The notes under the pieces are model-generated. The model was not told where the DNA came from. It saw nothing but the letters and a program-made list of their open reading frames with translations, and ran no database searches. A stretch of DNA of 46,594 bases from Flavobacteriales bacterium (lineage in GTDB: Bacteria > Bacteroidota > Bacteroidia > JACJYZ01), in NCBI GenBank assembly GCA_020435415.1, contig JAGQZQ010000014.1:1-46594 (forward strand). The letters are read 5' to 3'. Below are positions 18,961-28,417 of this stretch, piece after piece (positions within the stretch are counted from its first letter, which is position 1; each line of letters opens with the position of its first letter). Position numbers and translations under genes: made by a program.

Positions 18961-19488
18961 TTAATATTCTGCAAGACTGTAGGTGTGCTCCGAAAAGGCA
19001 ACCAGCTTGCTATTTCCACTCAGAAACGACAAATGTATCAAAAAAACGAAAGCGGAAACGCTCCCTCCCATTCTTTCCACCAATTGAGCGGTGGCAGATG
19101 CTGTTCCTCCGGTTGCTAAAAGGTCGTCATGGATGAGAACTTTCCAGCCTGACCGGATCGCATCCACATGCATTTCCACCTCAGCAAATCCGTATTCCAG
19201 TTCATACTGCTGTGTTACCGTTTCATAAGGGAGCTTTCCCACTTTGCGAACGGGTACGAAGGGCACATTCATCGCCTGCGCCAGCATAAAACCGAACATG
19301 AACCCACGGCTTTCAATTGAAACGACAGCATCAATGGAGAGATGCGAGACCAACTCCTTCATGGCCTTGGTAATCTCCCCACAAAGTACCGGATCAAGAA
19401 AAACGGGCGTGATGTCTTTGAACATGATGCCCGGCTTGGGGAAGTCAGGTACATCCCTGATAGCGGCTTTAAGCTGATCTGATATCAT
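18961..19488 (-). CDS. apt: adenine phosphoribosyltransferase
   Basis: The 175-residue type I phosphoribosyltransferase makes AMP from adenine and PRPP (purine salvage). It has the usual start (IRDVPDFPKPGIMFKDITPVF), the SIESRGFMFG segment, FVPVRKVGKLP, and the PRPP-binding loop VLIHDDLLATGGTASA near 117-132. Length is standard. Its ATG overlaps the stop of the helix-hairpin-helix gene (ATGA), so the two are translationally coupled, and the acyl-CoA dehydrogenase gene starts 3 bases after its stop. Confidence 0.96.
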   Translation of the reverse strand: MISDQLKAAIRDVPDFPKPGIMFKDITPVFLDPVLCGEITKAMKELVSHLSIDAVVSIESRGFMFGFMLAQAMNVPFVPVRKVGKLPYETVTQQYELEYGFAEVEMHVDAIRSGWKVLIHDDLLATGGTASATAQLVERMGGSVSAFVFLIHLSFLSGNSKLVAFSEHTYSLAEY

Positions 19489-20183
19489 AGTGCTATTAAA
19501 TAAGGTGCAATTTTAGCATATAATTCCGGGGTTACCAATCCCCTTTCCACAAGCTCGGCATTGTTCTGAAACGGCGAATCACGTCTGCTGTTGGCAATTG
19601 ATTTCACAAGTTCAAGAGAGAAATACGGATGTCGCAACAGCGTTCGGAAATCCGAATCATTCAAGTGGAGGTGTGGCTCCGGAACAACTTCCAGTTTCAT
19701 CAGTTTTTTATTTTGGTTAACCACAGCAGAGTCAAGGCCATATACCTCATACAGCTGATTGATATTGCTAAACCCTCCGAGCAGATCCCGGTATTTCACA
19801 ATGCGTCCGGAAAGCACGGAACCGATACCTGGAAGTTTCTGAAATGTTTCTGCCGAAGCGGTATTGATTTCAACGGGATCCGGTTTCACTTCCTGTTTAC
19901 GGACGCTGCGCTGGGAAATCCGGTATTTTGCACTTGGGGCCGGATTTACCTCACCTGAGGAATCTGTCAGCGTTAAAGATTTTTCGGGATCCGGGCCATG
20001 CGCTTGTTGCTTTATCAATGCATGCTCCTGCAAATTCGATGGTAATTCCGGTGGTTTGGGGTCCGGCCACCATTCAATTACAGCCCATAGAAAAAGAATG
20101 AGTGTGGCCAGAATGATCAGGCCACGCTTTTCACCATTGGTATAGCTGTGGTACTCGAGGACGAGCTTGCGAAATGGATGCAT
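19485..20183 (-). CDS. ComEA-like helix-hairpin-helix protein, membrane-anchored
   Basis: The 232-residue product has a basic N-terminus, one transmembrane segment (about 20-38, LIILATLILFLWAVIEWW), and a Pro-rich linker. A ComEA-like helix-hairpin-helix region follows near 103-145 (VEINTASAETFQKLPGIGSVLSGRIVKYR), and a second related unit (LRHPYFSLELVKSIANSR, LVTPELYAKIAPYL) is near the C-terminus. In competence systems such proteins bind incoming double-stranded DNA outside the inner membrane. No other competence gene is nearby, so a role in uptake is inference. It is the first gene of the apt/acyl-CoA dehydrogenase operon. Confidence 0.82.
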   Translation of the reverse strand: MHPFRKLVLEYHSYTNGEKRGLIILATLILFLWAVIEWWPDPKPPELPSNLQEHALIKQQAHGPDPEKSLTLTDSSGEVNPAPSAKYRISQRSVRKQEVKPDPVEINTASAETFQKLPGIGSVLSGRIVKYRDLLGGFSNINQLYEVYGLDSAVVNQNKKLMKLEVVPEPHLHLNDSDFRTLLRHPYFSLELVKSIANSRRDSPFQNNAELVERGLVTPELYAKIAPYLIAL

Positions 20184-20212
20184 GCTTCATAAAATGCCCT
20201 CTGAATGAAAAA

Positions 20213-20229
20213 ATGTCTGCTTCCAGACC
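20213..20229 (-). terminator. possible weak terminator after the symporter gene
   Basis: A short stem (GTCTG/CAGAC, four-base loop) is followed on the minus strand by ATTTTTTC. It begins within a few bases of the symporter stop. The stem is only 5 bp, so it may be inefficient. Confidence 0.4.
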
Positions 20230-21776
20230 TACTTATATTGCTTGATCTCCCCGGATTTGATCCTGGACACAAATGAATTCAGTTGATTCTTCACAACTGG
20301 TGCAAGAATAACCAGACCTAACACATTGGGAAAGCACATGGCAAAGATCATGGCATCCGAGAACCCGACCACGCTATTCATATTCATCGCGGATCCGAAA
20401 ACTACGAATAGCAAAAAGATCAATTTATACGTCAAATCCATGGCCTTTGTATCACCAAACAAAAAGGTCCATGCCTTTAATCCGTAGTAGGACCATGATA
20501 TCATTGTTGAAAATGCGAAAAGCACAACTGCCACACCAAGCACATACCTGCTGCCAGGAATGACACTTTCAAAAGCATGGGAAGTAAGCGTAATACCATC
20601 GGTTTCCGCGGACGAATAGAAACCAGTGATTACAATGACCAAAGCCGTCATTGTGCAAACCACAACAGTATCAATGAAAGGTTCCAGGAGTGCGACCAAC
20701 CCTTCGGTTACCGGCTCATTGGTTTTTACAGCAGCGTGTGCAATTGAAGCAGAACCAATTCCCGCCTCATTTGAAAATGCCGCCCTTTGAAAACCGGTGA
20801 TCAATACACCAATAAATCCACCAAGTGCTGCCGAAGGAGAAAAGGCGCCTTCAAAGATCAAAGAGAATGCCAATGGAATCTCACTGAAATGCCCCATGAT
20901 CACAATAAGAGCAGCCAGTACGTAAAGACCGCACATAAATGGAACGATCTTATCCGTGACCTTCGCAATACCCTTAATACCACCCACAATAACGATAAAA
21001 ACGAGGGCAGCCATAACCAACCCAAATATCCAGCGACCACCACCCGAAATGATGCTATCCGGGCCTCCGGTAATATTGATAAATTGTTGACATGCCTGAT
21101 TAACCTGGAACATATTACCTCCGCCAAATGAACCACCGATACAGCATATCGCAAATATCACAGCCAGCACGGCACCAAATCCACCCATTCCTTTTTCTTT
21201 CAGGCCTTGTTTCAGATAGTACATAGGTCCACCGGAAACCACCCCGTTATCATCAATTTTCCTGTATATAACACCCAGTGTACATTCTACAAACTTGGAT
21301 GACATCCCCAACAACCCCGCAACAATCATCCAGAACGTTGCACCTGGGCCCCCAACGGTGATTGCGATAGCTACACCGGCAATATTTCCTAAACCAACCG
21401 TTCCTGAGAGGGCTGCCGTGAGTGCCTGGAAGTGAGAAACCTCTCCCTTGTCATTCGGATCATCGTATTTCCCCCGAACAATGGATAGGGACAGCGGAAA
21501 ACCCCGAAGGTTGATAAAGCCCATATATATGGTAAAGCCAATCGCTCCCAGAACCAGCCAAATTAAAACAAAAGGGACTTCTTTAGAGGAAGTGATCGGA
21601 ATTGTTGTAAATATAAAATTGGTAATGGCATTAGAAGCAGGCGTTAAGGCATCATCGATACGCTGATCAAATGATTTCTGAACCGTATCAATTGCTTCCG
21701 GATCCTGTGCAAAAGTGGACAGGCTTAGGGCAATAAGAATTCCAGAAATCAGTAAGTTGATTTTATTTAATCGCAT
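20229..21776 (-). CDS. sodium:alanine symporter (AGCS family)
   Basis: The 515-residue integral membrane protein resembles the alanine or glycine:cation symporter family. It has a hydrophobic leader (residues 1-23) and about ten more transmembrane segments. The family motifs include [21 protein letters not shown] near 127-147 and [21 protein letters not shown] near 329-349. Members import alanine or glycine with Na+. The leader ends ALSLSTFAQ and looks like a cleavable signal sequence ahead of a further polar segment, an arrangement seen in Bacteroidota members. It appears monocistronic, with its own promoter. Substrate choice is inference. Confidence 0.93.
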   Translation of the reverse strand: MRLNKINLLISGILIALSLSTFAQDPEAIDTVQKSFDQRIDDALTPASNAITNFIFTTIPITSSKEVPFVLIWLVLGAIGFTIYMGFINLRGFPLSLSIVRGKYDDPNDKGEVSHFQALTAALSGTVGLGNIAGVAIAITVGGPGATFWMIVAGLLGMSSKFVECTLGVIYRKIDDNGVVSGGPMYYLKQGLKEKGMGGFGAVLAVIFAICCIGGSFGGGNMFQVNQACQQFINITGGPDSIISGGGRWIFGLVMAALVFIVIVGGIKGIAKVTDKIVPFMCGLYVLAALIVIMGHFSEIPLAFSLIFEGAFSPSAALGGFIGVLITGFQRAAFSNEAGIGSASIAHAAVKTNEPVTEGLVALLEPFIDTVVVCTMTALVIVITGFYSSAETDGITLTSHAFESVIPGSRYVLGVAVVLFAFSTMISWSYYGLKAWTFLFGDTKAMDLTYKLIFLLFVVFGSAMNMNSVVGFSDAMIFAMCFPNVLGLVILAPVVKNQLNSFVSRIKSGEIKQYK

Positions 21777-21799
21777 GTTTGGGGATTTTTGTTCCGGGT

Positions 21800-21831
21800 C
21801 AAATATAGCTCAATTTGGATGAAACGACCAA
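21800..21831 (-). promoter_or_regulatory. promoter of the AGCS symporter gene
   Basis: TATATTTG (21800-21807) lies 21 bases downstream of a TTG (21829-21831) on the minus strand, and the ATG follows about 24 bases later. This matches the Bacteroidota consensus, with a spacer one base longer than at other promoters in the window. Confidence 0.6.
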
Positions 21832-21833
21832 GC

Positions 21834-22757
21834 TTAACCGACCGGCATTTTCTTCAATTGTTCCGATAGAATCCGGAGGCCTTCCTGAAATGAATGGGGT
21901 TTATAACCCAGTTCCTTCTTCGCCTTATCCAGCACAAACCCTGTTACGGGAGGTCTTTCTGCAGCCTGGTTAAGTGACGAGGTTTCTATCTCCGTGATCA
22001 GGCTTTTATCTCCACCAAAGAAGTCTGCCACCTGTTGTGCCAGCTCCACCATGTTCATCATCTCATCACCCGACACATGAAAAATTCCGGTGGCTTTTCG
22101 TTTTGCTATTCGGATGCAGGCATCAGCAAGGTCCTCCGCCAAAGTAGGCATTCGGTACTGGTCGTTTACTATACGTAGGGTCTCTCCGCTTGAAAGGGCC
22201 TGTTTCACCCATAATACAATATTGGATCGGCTCATCCCTTCCGCCACGCCATAGATAATGATGGTGCGTGCAATGGCCCATGGCAACGATGATTTCATCA
22301 CCAACGCTTCCGATGCAACCTTGGAGCGGGCATAGTGACTTAATGGCCCAACGGCATCCTCTTCCTTGTATGGCCCGTTCTTTCCATCAAATACAAAATC
22401 GGTGGAGAGATGTATAAAGTGTGCTTTATGTGGTTTGCATGCTTCGAGCATATTTCCAACCGCATCCACATTGATCTTCCAGCACAATTCCTGATCTTTT
22501 TCACAGGCATCCACATTGGTCATGGCTGCTGTATTGATGACAACATCCGGTTTAACCATATCAAAAACACGGGTCACTTCATTCGGATCCGTAATATCCA
22601 TGGGATAGTAAACATACCCTGATTGGTCACTGATCCTGTTTTCACCCTTCGAGGTAGCAAACAGGTTGATGTCCGGATCATTCATCAGCGCATGAATGAT
22701 CTTCTGTCCCAACAGCCCGTTGCTGCCTGTTACCAATATCTTCAATGCCTTGCTCAT
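21834..22757 (-). CDS. RmlD-like SDR-family NAD(P)-dependent reductase
   Basis: The 307-residue product is an extended short-chain dehydrogenase. The Rossmann glycine motif VTGSNGLLGQ is at 9-18, the NTAAMTNVDACEKD segment is near 75-88, STDFVFDG is near 118-125, and the catalytic YARSK follows near 142-146. These features and the overall pattern fit dTDP-4-dehydrorhamnose reductase (RmlD) and its relatives. No other rml or polysaccharide gene is nearby, so the substrate is uncertain. Its start shares one base with the potassium channel stop (TAATG), which implies translational coupling. It is the last gene of the DUF2851-channel-SDR operon. Confidence 0.85.
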   Translation of the reverse strand: MSKALKILVTGSNGLLGQKIIHALMNDPDINLFATSKGENRISDQSGYVYYPMDITDPNEVTRVFDMVKPDVVINTAAMTNVDACEKDQELCWKINVDAVGNMLEACKPHKAHFIHLSTDFVFDGKNGPYKEEDAVGPLSHYARSKVASEALVMKSSLPWAIARTIIIYGVAEGMSRSNIVLWVKQALSSGETLRIVNDQYRMPTLAEDLADACIRIAKRKATGIFHVSGDEMMNMVELAQQVADFFGGDKSLITEIETSSLNQAAERPPVTGFVLDKAKKELGYKPHSFQEGLRILSEQLKKMPVG

Positions 22758-23764
22758 TAAACCTTTAATAGAATATCCTTGAGTTTTCCCACTTGTTCCG
22801 GGGTTCCCAGCACAAACACTTTGGAGTTGGACTCGATCCTTGTTTCAGGAGATGGGTTGATCACAAAAGCACCTTGTGAAGTTCTGAACCCGACAATATT
22901 GGCGCCGGATCTTTTTCTGATCTCCAGTTCACTTATGGTTTTATTGCGCAGATCCTCGGGAAGGTTTTCAAATGATATTTCTTCCAGATTCGTGCTGAGG
23001 GAATATTGACCGACGATATAGTCGATAAACTCAATGACATCCGGTTTTACCACCAGAGACGCCATATGTGCCCCACCTATCTTATCCGGCATAATCACGT
23101 TATCAGCACCGGCCCTTTTAAGCTTTTTGTCGGAATGTTCATCTGAAGCACGGCTAATGATCATCAGGTCCTTATTCATGCCGCGTGCGGTCAGGACAAC
23201 CAACAAGTTATCCGCGTCTTTTGGCAGTGTAGTGATCAGGGCACGGGCATGCCCAATGCGTGCTTCTTCAAGCACCTCATCTTGTGTAGCATCACCTTCC
23301 AGCACCAGGTGTTCACTGTGTTCACGGATAACGGATAATGACTCTTCCTTTTGTTCTATCACAATATAGGGTTGTCCATGCGCCTGCAGTTGCGCTGCTG
23401 CTTGTCTGCCATTTCTTCCGAAACCACAGATCACCACATGATTATTCAGTTTTTGAATTTCCCTGGTCAACTTCTGATCTTTAAAAAAACGCTGAAATTC
23501 CCCTTCCACTACAAATACGGTAACCGCGGAAACAGCGTAAGCAAATGTACCAAAACTTGTTACAATCAGGACGATGGTAAAAATTCTGCCGGATTGTGAC
23601 AGGTCACCCACTTCTCTGAACCCGACAGTCGACACCGTGATCACGGTCATGTAAAGCGCATCGGCAAATGAATAGCCCTCCAGGATCATATACCCTGAAA
23701 CACCAAGCGTTGCAATAAAGAACAGCAATAAAAAAGCGAACAGGATTCTTGAAAAACGTTTCAT
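22757..23764 (-). CDS. two-TM potassium channel with cytosolic RCK domain
   Basis: The 335-residue product has two transmembrane helices (about 8-27 and 61-85) around a pore loop. An RCK/TrkA-N nucleotide-binding domain follows (VVICGFGRNGRQAAAQL from about 110), then a TrkA-C domain to the end. This is the layout of MthK-type ligand-gated K+ channels, whose RCK ring gates the pore in response to Ca2+, nucleotides or other ligands. The filter reads T46-V47-G48-F49-R50-E51 instead of the classic TVGYGD: Phe replaces Tyr and Arg replaces the second Gly. It starts 9 bases after the DUF2851 stop and overlaps the SDR start by one base. Confidence 0.88.
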   Translation of the reverse strand: MKRFSRILFAFLLLFFIATLGVSGYMILEGYSFADALYMTVITVSTVGFREVGDLSQSGRIFTIVLIVTSFGTFAYAVSAVTVFVVEGEFQRFFKDQKLTREIQKLNNHVVICGFGRNGRQAAAQLQAHGQPYIVIEQKEESLSVIREHSEHLVLEGDATQDEVLEEARIGHARALITTLPKDADNLLVVLTARGMNKDLMIISRASDEHSDKKLKRAGADNVIMPDKIGGAHMASLVVKPDVIEFIDYIVGQYSLSTNLEEISFENLPEDLRNKTISELEIRKRSGANIVGFRTSQGAFVINPSPETRIESNSKVFVLGTPEQVGKLKDILLKV

Positions 23765-23773
23765 GGTCAGGGG

Positions 23774-25150
23774 TTAACAGGCTGTGTCGGGCGGATGCTC
23801 CTTGGCCCTCAGATACGCCGAACCGACGTTGCAAATTAAGCACTTTTTTTGTTGACAATATTTGTCATGCAAGTGAAACAATGCCTGGGAATGTCCACTA
23901 TGAACCGGTTCCAGTGGTGATTGACAAAACATCCTTGTAATGTGATTGTCTTCCGGTTTTAATACCTGTAACCAGTTCAATGCTCTTTCCTTCCATGCTT
24001 GTTGTTCATAGGCCTCACCCATGGCAAACAAGGCAGGAGCCATCGTATTTACCACAATTCCAATCCTTGCGTTTACACCAATACAGGTAGCATGTGGCTT
24101 TGTGTTTTGTTTGAAATGCCAGTGTTCTTTCCAAAACGGGGATGCGTTTAACTCCAGTTTTTCAAGAAGGTCGTGTACCTTTTCCGTATCCCGCACCAGT
24201 CCGGAAAATGAAGGTATGGCATACAACAGCGCTGCCAGCTGGGCCATGCGGAATGTCGGGAAATTATATGGTCTCATCCGCAGGAACTTCCACACATGGC
24301 CGTCCATCATTGGGGTCTTTTGGATGGTAAGCCAATATTGATACTTTTCTATGAGGCCAGATACATATGGATGTGAAGATTGGGGCGGAAGCAAACCGGC
24401 AGTACCGAACAAGGCCGCCTCGATCATCATCAGGTCATGTCTTTTCTTCTGGATCACCTTCAACGGCAGGCGTTGCGCCAGCCATTGAAAAGGCAATGCA
24501 TTGACATGAAAACCGAAGCTTCTGCACAACATCCGGTATATGGCCTCATCCCAATCCCCGCATAATTTGATCAAGGTCTTCCAAACAGAAATCCGATGTT
24601 CCAGACGTTCCACCATCATACGGTCAAGCCACGAAATTGCCTCAACGGCAGAGACCTGATGTATCGCATTTCCGCATGGCAATCCGGATTTTGCAAAATG
24701 AAGCCTGTTCATACGGGAAAGGACATCATCACTGATCCACTTCCGGATTTCAAACACTTCCGGTATACGTCCATTGGCCGAACGCACCTCCGTATCATGA
24801 ACCCAAACCACGTGAAGGATCACATTGTTATAAGCCGGATCGCACTGGTGTTGGTGACGCACCCAATCAGATGAACGAACGTGTATCTCAACATGACCCG
24901 CCCAGGTGATGTTACCCACGCGGATACGGGCTTCGGTAAAATCCGGACCGGCATGATCATTTCGCCTTCCTGGTTGCACAACCGAGCAAGCTTTTCCACC
25001 GTGAAGTAAAAGATTAGGGGAAGGAAGTAATTGATTTTCCCAGACGAAGGCGATGAATGCTTCGTCGATGGATTCGGGTAAGGTAATGGACATGGGCATT
25101 GTCCCCGTATCAAACAAGTTCAACAATGCCCTCTGCGGGATGGCATCCAT
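23774..25150 (-). CDS. DUF2851 family protein
   Basis: The 458-residue product matches the DUF2851 family of Bacteroidota. It has the FVWENQLL start, PGRRNDHAGPDFTEARIRVG near 58-77, then WAGHVEIHVRSSDWVRHQHQ and YNNVILHVVWVHD, and a long helical C-terminal part. A cluster of Cys residues near the C-terminus (YCQQKKCLICNVG) could bind metal. The early acidic and His-rich part has some resemblance to nuclease-like cores, but I see no proven active site and the function is unknown. The ATG at 25150 gives a 17-residue lead-in; a start at Met18 or Met20 is equally possible. It heads a tight three-gene operon. Confidence 0.85.
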   Translation of the reverse strand: MDAIPQRALLNLFDTGTMPMSITLPESIDEAFIAFVWENQLLPSPNLLLHGGKACSVVQPGRRNDHAGPDFTEARIRVGNITWAGHVEIHVRSSDWVRHQHQCDPAYNNVILHVVWVHDTEVRSANGRIPEVFEIRKWISDDVLSRMNRLHFAKSGLPCGNAIHQVSAVEAISWLDRMMVERLEHRISVWKTLIKLCGDWDEAIYRMLCRSFGFHVNALPFQWLAQRLPLKVIQKKRHDLMMIEAALFGTAGLLPPQSSHPYVSGLIEKYQYWLTIQKTPMMDGHVWKFLRMRPYNFPTFRMAQLAALLYAIPSFSGLVRDTEKVHDLLEKLELNASPFWKEHWHFKQNTKPHATCIGVNARIGIVVNTMAPALFAMGEAYEQQAWKERALNWLQVLKPEDNHITRMFCQSPLEPVHSGHSQALFHLHDKYCQQKKCLICNVGSAYLRAKEHPPDTAC

Positions 25151-25233
25151 CCCGGTGTCCCGAAATTAGTCAATAACCGAACACAAAAAGTGATGGTGTA
25201 AGTTTAGTCAAAAGGTTTTCTGTGAAATCCGGA

Positions 25234-26070
25234 TCAGCCAACCGGAGTAAAAGTATCCATCAATGCGGCCATTTCTGTTTGCATACGTCTGGCTTCTTCC
25301 GCAGATTTTTCAGCGAAGTCTTCACCCTTACCGGCGTAGAGGATAGATCTGGAGCTATTTACCAGAAGGCCGACATCTTTATTCATACCGTAGCGGGCGA
25401 CTTCATCCAGACTTCCTCCCTGTGCACCCACGCCCGGAACGAGCAAAAAATGATCAGGAATCTCCCGGCGGATCTCTTCCAGATATGCAGCCTGGGTAGC
25501 ACCTACCACATACATCATATTATCTGCGGTGCCCCAGGCAGATGATGCCTTTAAAACCTTTTTATAGAGTGGAATCCCATCGACCTTAAGGTGTTGAAAA
25601 TCATCAGCTCCTTTGTTGGATGTCAGGGCAAGAAGAATCACCCATTTGTTGTCATATTCCAAAAAGGGCCGCACACTGTCTTCTCCCATGTAAGGAGCAA
25701 CCGTAATGGCATGGAATGGCATTTCCTCAAAGAACGCCCGGGCATAAAGGCCGGATGTATTTCCGATATCCCCTCGTTTGGCATCCGCAATGGTCATGAC
25801 ATCTTTCGGGAGGTACTCCACAGTTTTACGCAGACTTTCCCAGCCTTTTTTGCCGTGTGCCTCATAAAAAGCCAGATTGGGCTTATAAGCAACCGCATAA
25901 GGCAAGGTGGCATCTATCACCGCTTTGTTAAAAGCAAACAAAGGATCAGGTTCGATCAAAAGGTGCCGCGGCATTTTCTCCAGGTCAGGATCAAGTCCTA
26001 CACAAAGGAATGAACGCTTGGATCGAATTTGTTTTACAAGTTCCTTTCTGGTCATATGATCAGGCGGCAT
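25234..26070 (-). CDS. pyrF: orotidine 5'-phosphate decarboxylase, type 2
   Basis: The 278-residue enzyme converts OMP to UMP in the last step of pyrimidine synthesis. Landmarks are [14 protein letters not shown] near 21-34 and the catalytic Lys/Asp network [15 protein letters not shown] near 96-110. The later [18 protein letters not shown] phosphate-binding segment also fits. Length and motifs fit the longer type 2 form rather than the ~230-residue E. coli type. The first ATG overlaps the end of prfA by 11 bases. A second ATG at 26055, just after the prfA stop, would drop five residues and is also reasonable. Confidence 0.95.
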   Translation of the reverse strand: MPPDHMTRKELVKQIRSKRSFLCVGLDPDLEKMPRHLLIEPDPLFAFNKAVIDATLPYAVAYKPNLAFYEAHGKKGWESLRKTVEYLPKDVMTIADAKRGDIGNTSGLYARAFFEEMPFHAITVAPYMGEDSVRPFLEYDNKWVILLALTSNKGADDFQHLKVDGIPLYKKVLKASSAWGTADNMMYVVGATQAAYLEEIRREIPDHFLLVPGVGAQGGSLDEVARYGMNKDVGLLVNSSRSILYAGKGEDFAEKSAEEARRMQTEMAALMDTFTPVG

Positions 26071-27139
26071 GTTCAGTTCCTTCCTTCAGACGTTCGGCAT
26101 TTTCCGCCACCTGAAGTGCATCTATGATCTCATCGATGGCACCGTCCAATATGGCTGACAAATTATAAAGTGTCAACCCGATGCGATGATCGGTCACCCT
26201 GCCCTGAGGGTAATTATAGGTTCTGATCTTGGCAGATCTGTCGCCGGTGGCCACCATGGTCTTCCGTTTCTTCGAGGTCTCTTCCATTCGTTTTTTCCAT
26301 TCAATCTCATAGATTCTGGAACGCAAAACGGAGAGCGCCTTTTCATAGTTCTTTATCTGCGATTTCTCATCCTGGCAGGAAGCGACAATCCCGGTGGGAA
26401 TATGAGTGAGACGTATCGCGGAATAAGTGGTATTCACTGATTGTCCGCCAGGACCTGATGAACAGAAGGTATCCTTCCGGATATCGGAATCTTTCAGCTG
26501 GATATCTATTTCTTCCGCTTCCGGCAGAACTACTACTGAAGCTGCGGAGGTATGCACCCGGCCTTGTGTTTCCGTTTGAGGTACACGTTGCACACGATGT
26601 ACTCCTGATTCATACTTCAAAATACCATAAGCGCCGGGACCAACCACTTTAAAAATCATTTCTTTAAAACCGCCTGCGGTGCCTTGCGTATGGTCCATGG
26701 CCTCCAGTTTCCATCCACGGGTCTCCACAAACCTGGTGTACATACGATAGAGGTCACCGGCAAAAATGCTGGCTTCGTCTCCACCGGTACCAGCCCTGAT
26801 TTCCACAATCGCGTTGCGGTCATCTTCCGGATCTTTCGGCAACAACAATACCTTGATCTGCTCTTCAAGTTCTTCCTTCTTTTCAGAAAGCGTATCGATC
26901 TCCGACTTGGCCATCTCCCTGAACTCTTCATCCTTTTCGGTTTCCAATATCTTTTTGGAAGATTCGAGATTTTGTACAACCTCCTTATAAATCTTGTACA
27001 TATCCACGATATCCTGAAGATCTTTATACTCTTTGGAAAGACGTATGAATTGCTTCTGATCGGCAATGATGTTGGGATCGGTGATTTGTTCACCAACTGC
27101 ATCCCAGCGCTGTTTTATGGCTTCGAGTTTGTCTAACAC
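26060..27139 (-). CDS. prfA: peptide chain release factor 1
   Basis: The 359-residue class I release factor recognises UAA and UAG. The GGQ motif that triggers peptide release is at 231-233 ([12 protein letters not shown]). The stop-codon recognition tripeptide sits at 187-189 as Pro-Gln-Thr within [11 protein letters not shown], which fits the RF1 PxT form and not the SPF of RF2. The coiled N-terminal domain and the [24 protein letters not shown] segment are intact. It lies 9 bases after purM and overlaps pyrF. Confidence 0.97.
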   Translation of the reverse strand: MLDKLEAIKQRWDAVGEQITDPNIIADQKQFIRLSKEYKDLQDIVDMYKIYKEVVQNLESSKKILETEKDEEFREMAKSEIDTLSEKKEELEEQIKVLLLPKDPEDDRNAIVEIRAGTGGDEASIFAGDLYRMYTRFVETRGWKLEAMDHTQGTAGGFKEMIFKVVGPGAYGILKYESGVHRVQRVPQTETQGRVHTSAASVVVLPEAEEIDIQLKDSDIRKDTFCSSGPGGQSVNTTYSAIRLTHIPTGIVASCQDEKSQIKNYEKALSVLRSRIYEIEWKKRMEETSKKRKTMVATGDRSAKIRTYNYPQGRVTDHRIGLTLYNLSAILDGAIDEIIDALQVAENAERLKEGTEHAA

Positions 27140-27148
27140 AACACTTAA

Positions 27149-28318
27149 TTAATGATATTGAAAAGATCCATGTGTGCTGCTGATGGCAACTTCACTGCGA
27201 TCGGCTTTTTCCGTACGACCGATGATTTGTGCCTGGATGCCAAATGACTCCGCAATATCTATCACCTTATTTGCAGAAGCTTCTTCCAGGTAAATCTCCA
27301 ATCTGTGTCCCATATTAAACACCTTATACATTTCTTCCCATGGAGTTCCGGAGTCTTTTTGAATCATCGCAAACAAAGGCGGCACAGGCAACATGTTATC
27401 TTTGACTACACGCACGCCTTCAATGAACTTCAGCACTTTGGTTTGTCCCCCCCCTGAACAATGGATCATTCCCTTGATTGCGGATCGTTCAGTTTCAAGG
27501 ATTTTATGAACGACGGGCGCGTAGGTGCGGGTAGGAGACAACAACAACTTACCAACCGGCAGACCTGTCTTTTCCTCAATATCCGTTAGCTTGTGAGGAC
27601 CGGTATAAAGCACATCTTCCGGCACATTCGGATCAAAACTTTCGGGGTAATTCCTGAGATAATGTTTAGAAAGCACATCATGACGTGCGGATGTGAGGCC
27701 ATTGCTACCCATTCCGCTGTTGTATTCTTTCTCATAGTTTGCCTGTCCGTATGAAGCAAGTCCTACAACTGCCAGTCCCGGGGTTATATTATTCACCACA
27801 AGGTCCGACCTCTTCAAGCGGGCAAAAGCGGTGAATCCCACATCAAGGGTTCTGACGATATCGCCAACGTCGGCTGTTTCACCACCTGCCAAATGTATCT
27901 CCACACCCAATGCTTTCAACTCGTCAGCCAACTCTGCCGTTCCTTGAATCAGATGTTTGAGAACATCTGCTGTTATAAGATTTTTGTTCCTTCCGATGGT
28001 AGAAGAAAAGACGATGCCTGTTGTTGCTCCGACACAGATCAGGTCATCAAGATTCATGACCAGTGCATCCTGCACAATATTCTTCCACACGCCAAGATCA
28101 CCTGTTTCTTTCCAGTACAGATAAGCTATGGCTGTTTTTGTACCGGCGGTATCCGCATGCATGATATTGCAATATTGCTCATCACCACCGATGTGATCGG
28201 GAAGAATTTTGCAAAAGGCATGGGGGTGCAATCCTTTATCAAGGTTGGCAATGGCATTATGAACATCCTGCTTATCTGCAGAAACGCCGCGTCTGTCGTA
28301 TTTAAGTGAATGACTCAT
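27149..28318 (-). CDS. purM: phosphoribosylformylglycinamidine cyclo-ligase (AIR synthase)
   Basis: The 389-residue product is the PurM step of purine synthesis, closing the imidazole ring of FGAM to give AIR with ATP. It has the AIRS fold layout: an N-terminal half with LDDLICVGATTGIVFSSTIGRN and the ligand-binding LAGGETADVGDIVRTLDVG near 142-160. The C-terminal half has MIHCSGGGQTKVLKF and FNMGHRLEIYL. At 389 residues it is longer than E. coli PurM (345), as is usual in Bacteroidota. First gene of purM-prfA-pyrF. Confidence 0.93.
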   Translation of the reverse strand: MSHSLKYDRRGVSADKQDVHNAIANLDKGLHPHAFCKILPDHIGGDEQYCNIMHADTAGTKTAIAYLYWKETGDLGVWKNIVQDALVMNLDDLICVGATTGIVFSSTIGRNKNLITADVLKHLIQGTAELADELKALGVEIHLAGGETADVGDIVRTLDVGFTAFARLKRSDLVVNNITPGLAVVGLASYGQANYEKEYNSGMGSNGLTSARHDVLSKHYLRNYPESFDPNVPEDVLYTGPHKLTDIEEKTGLPVGKLLLSPTRTYAPVVHKILETERSAIKGMIHCSGGGQTKVLKFIEGVRVVKDNMLPVPPLFAMIQKDSGTPWEEMYKVFNMGHRLEIYLEEASANKVIDIAESFGIQAQIIGRTEKADRSEVAISSTHGSFQYH

Positions 28319-28326
28319 TTGAGGAA

Positions 28327-28334
28327 CAAAGGTA
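28327..28334 (-). promoter_or_regulatory. -7 element for purM-prfA-pyrF
   Basis: TACCTTTG matches TAnnTTTG about 8 bases before the purM start. No TTG lies at the expected distance upstream, so only half of the promoter consensus is present. The 5' leader would be almost absent. Confidence 0.4.
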
Positions 28335-28372
28335 CGTTGAAAATCATGTTGGTCGTGCAGGAAATAAAAAAA

Positions 28373-28395
28373 GCATCCCGCTTTTTGCGGGATGC
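28373..28395 (-). terminator. rho-independent terminator after the PorE-like gene
   Basis: A 9-bp stem (GCATCCCGC/GCGGGATGC) with a 5-base loop is followed on the minus strand by a run of seven T residues. It lies about 20 bases past the stop of the OmpA-family gene. Confidence 0.92.
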
Positions 28396-28417
28396 TCAGG
28401 GTATATACTGTTTAAAA

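Noticed and set aside
26652-27102. Alternative 148-codon frame inside prfA on the same strand
   Set aside because: Arg/Lys/Ile-rich out-of-frame shadow of prfA; the true frame holds the GGQ motif and full release-factor sequence.
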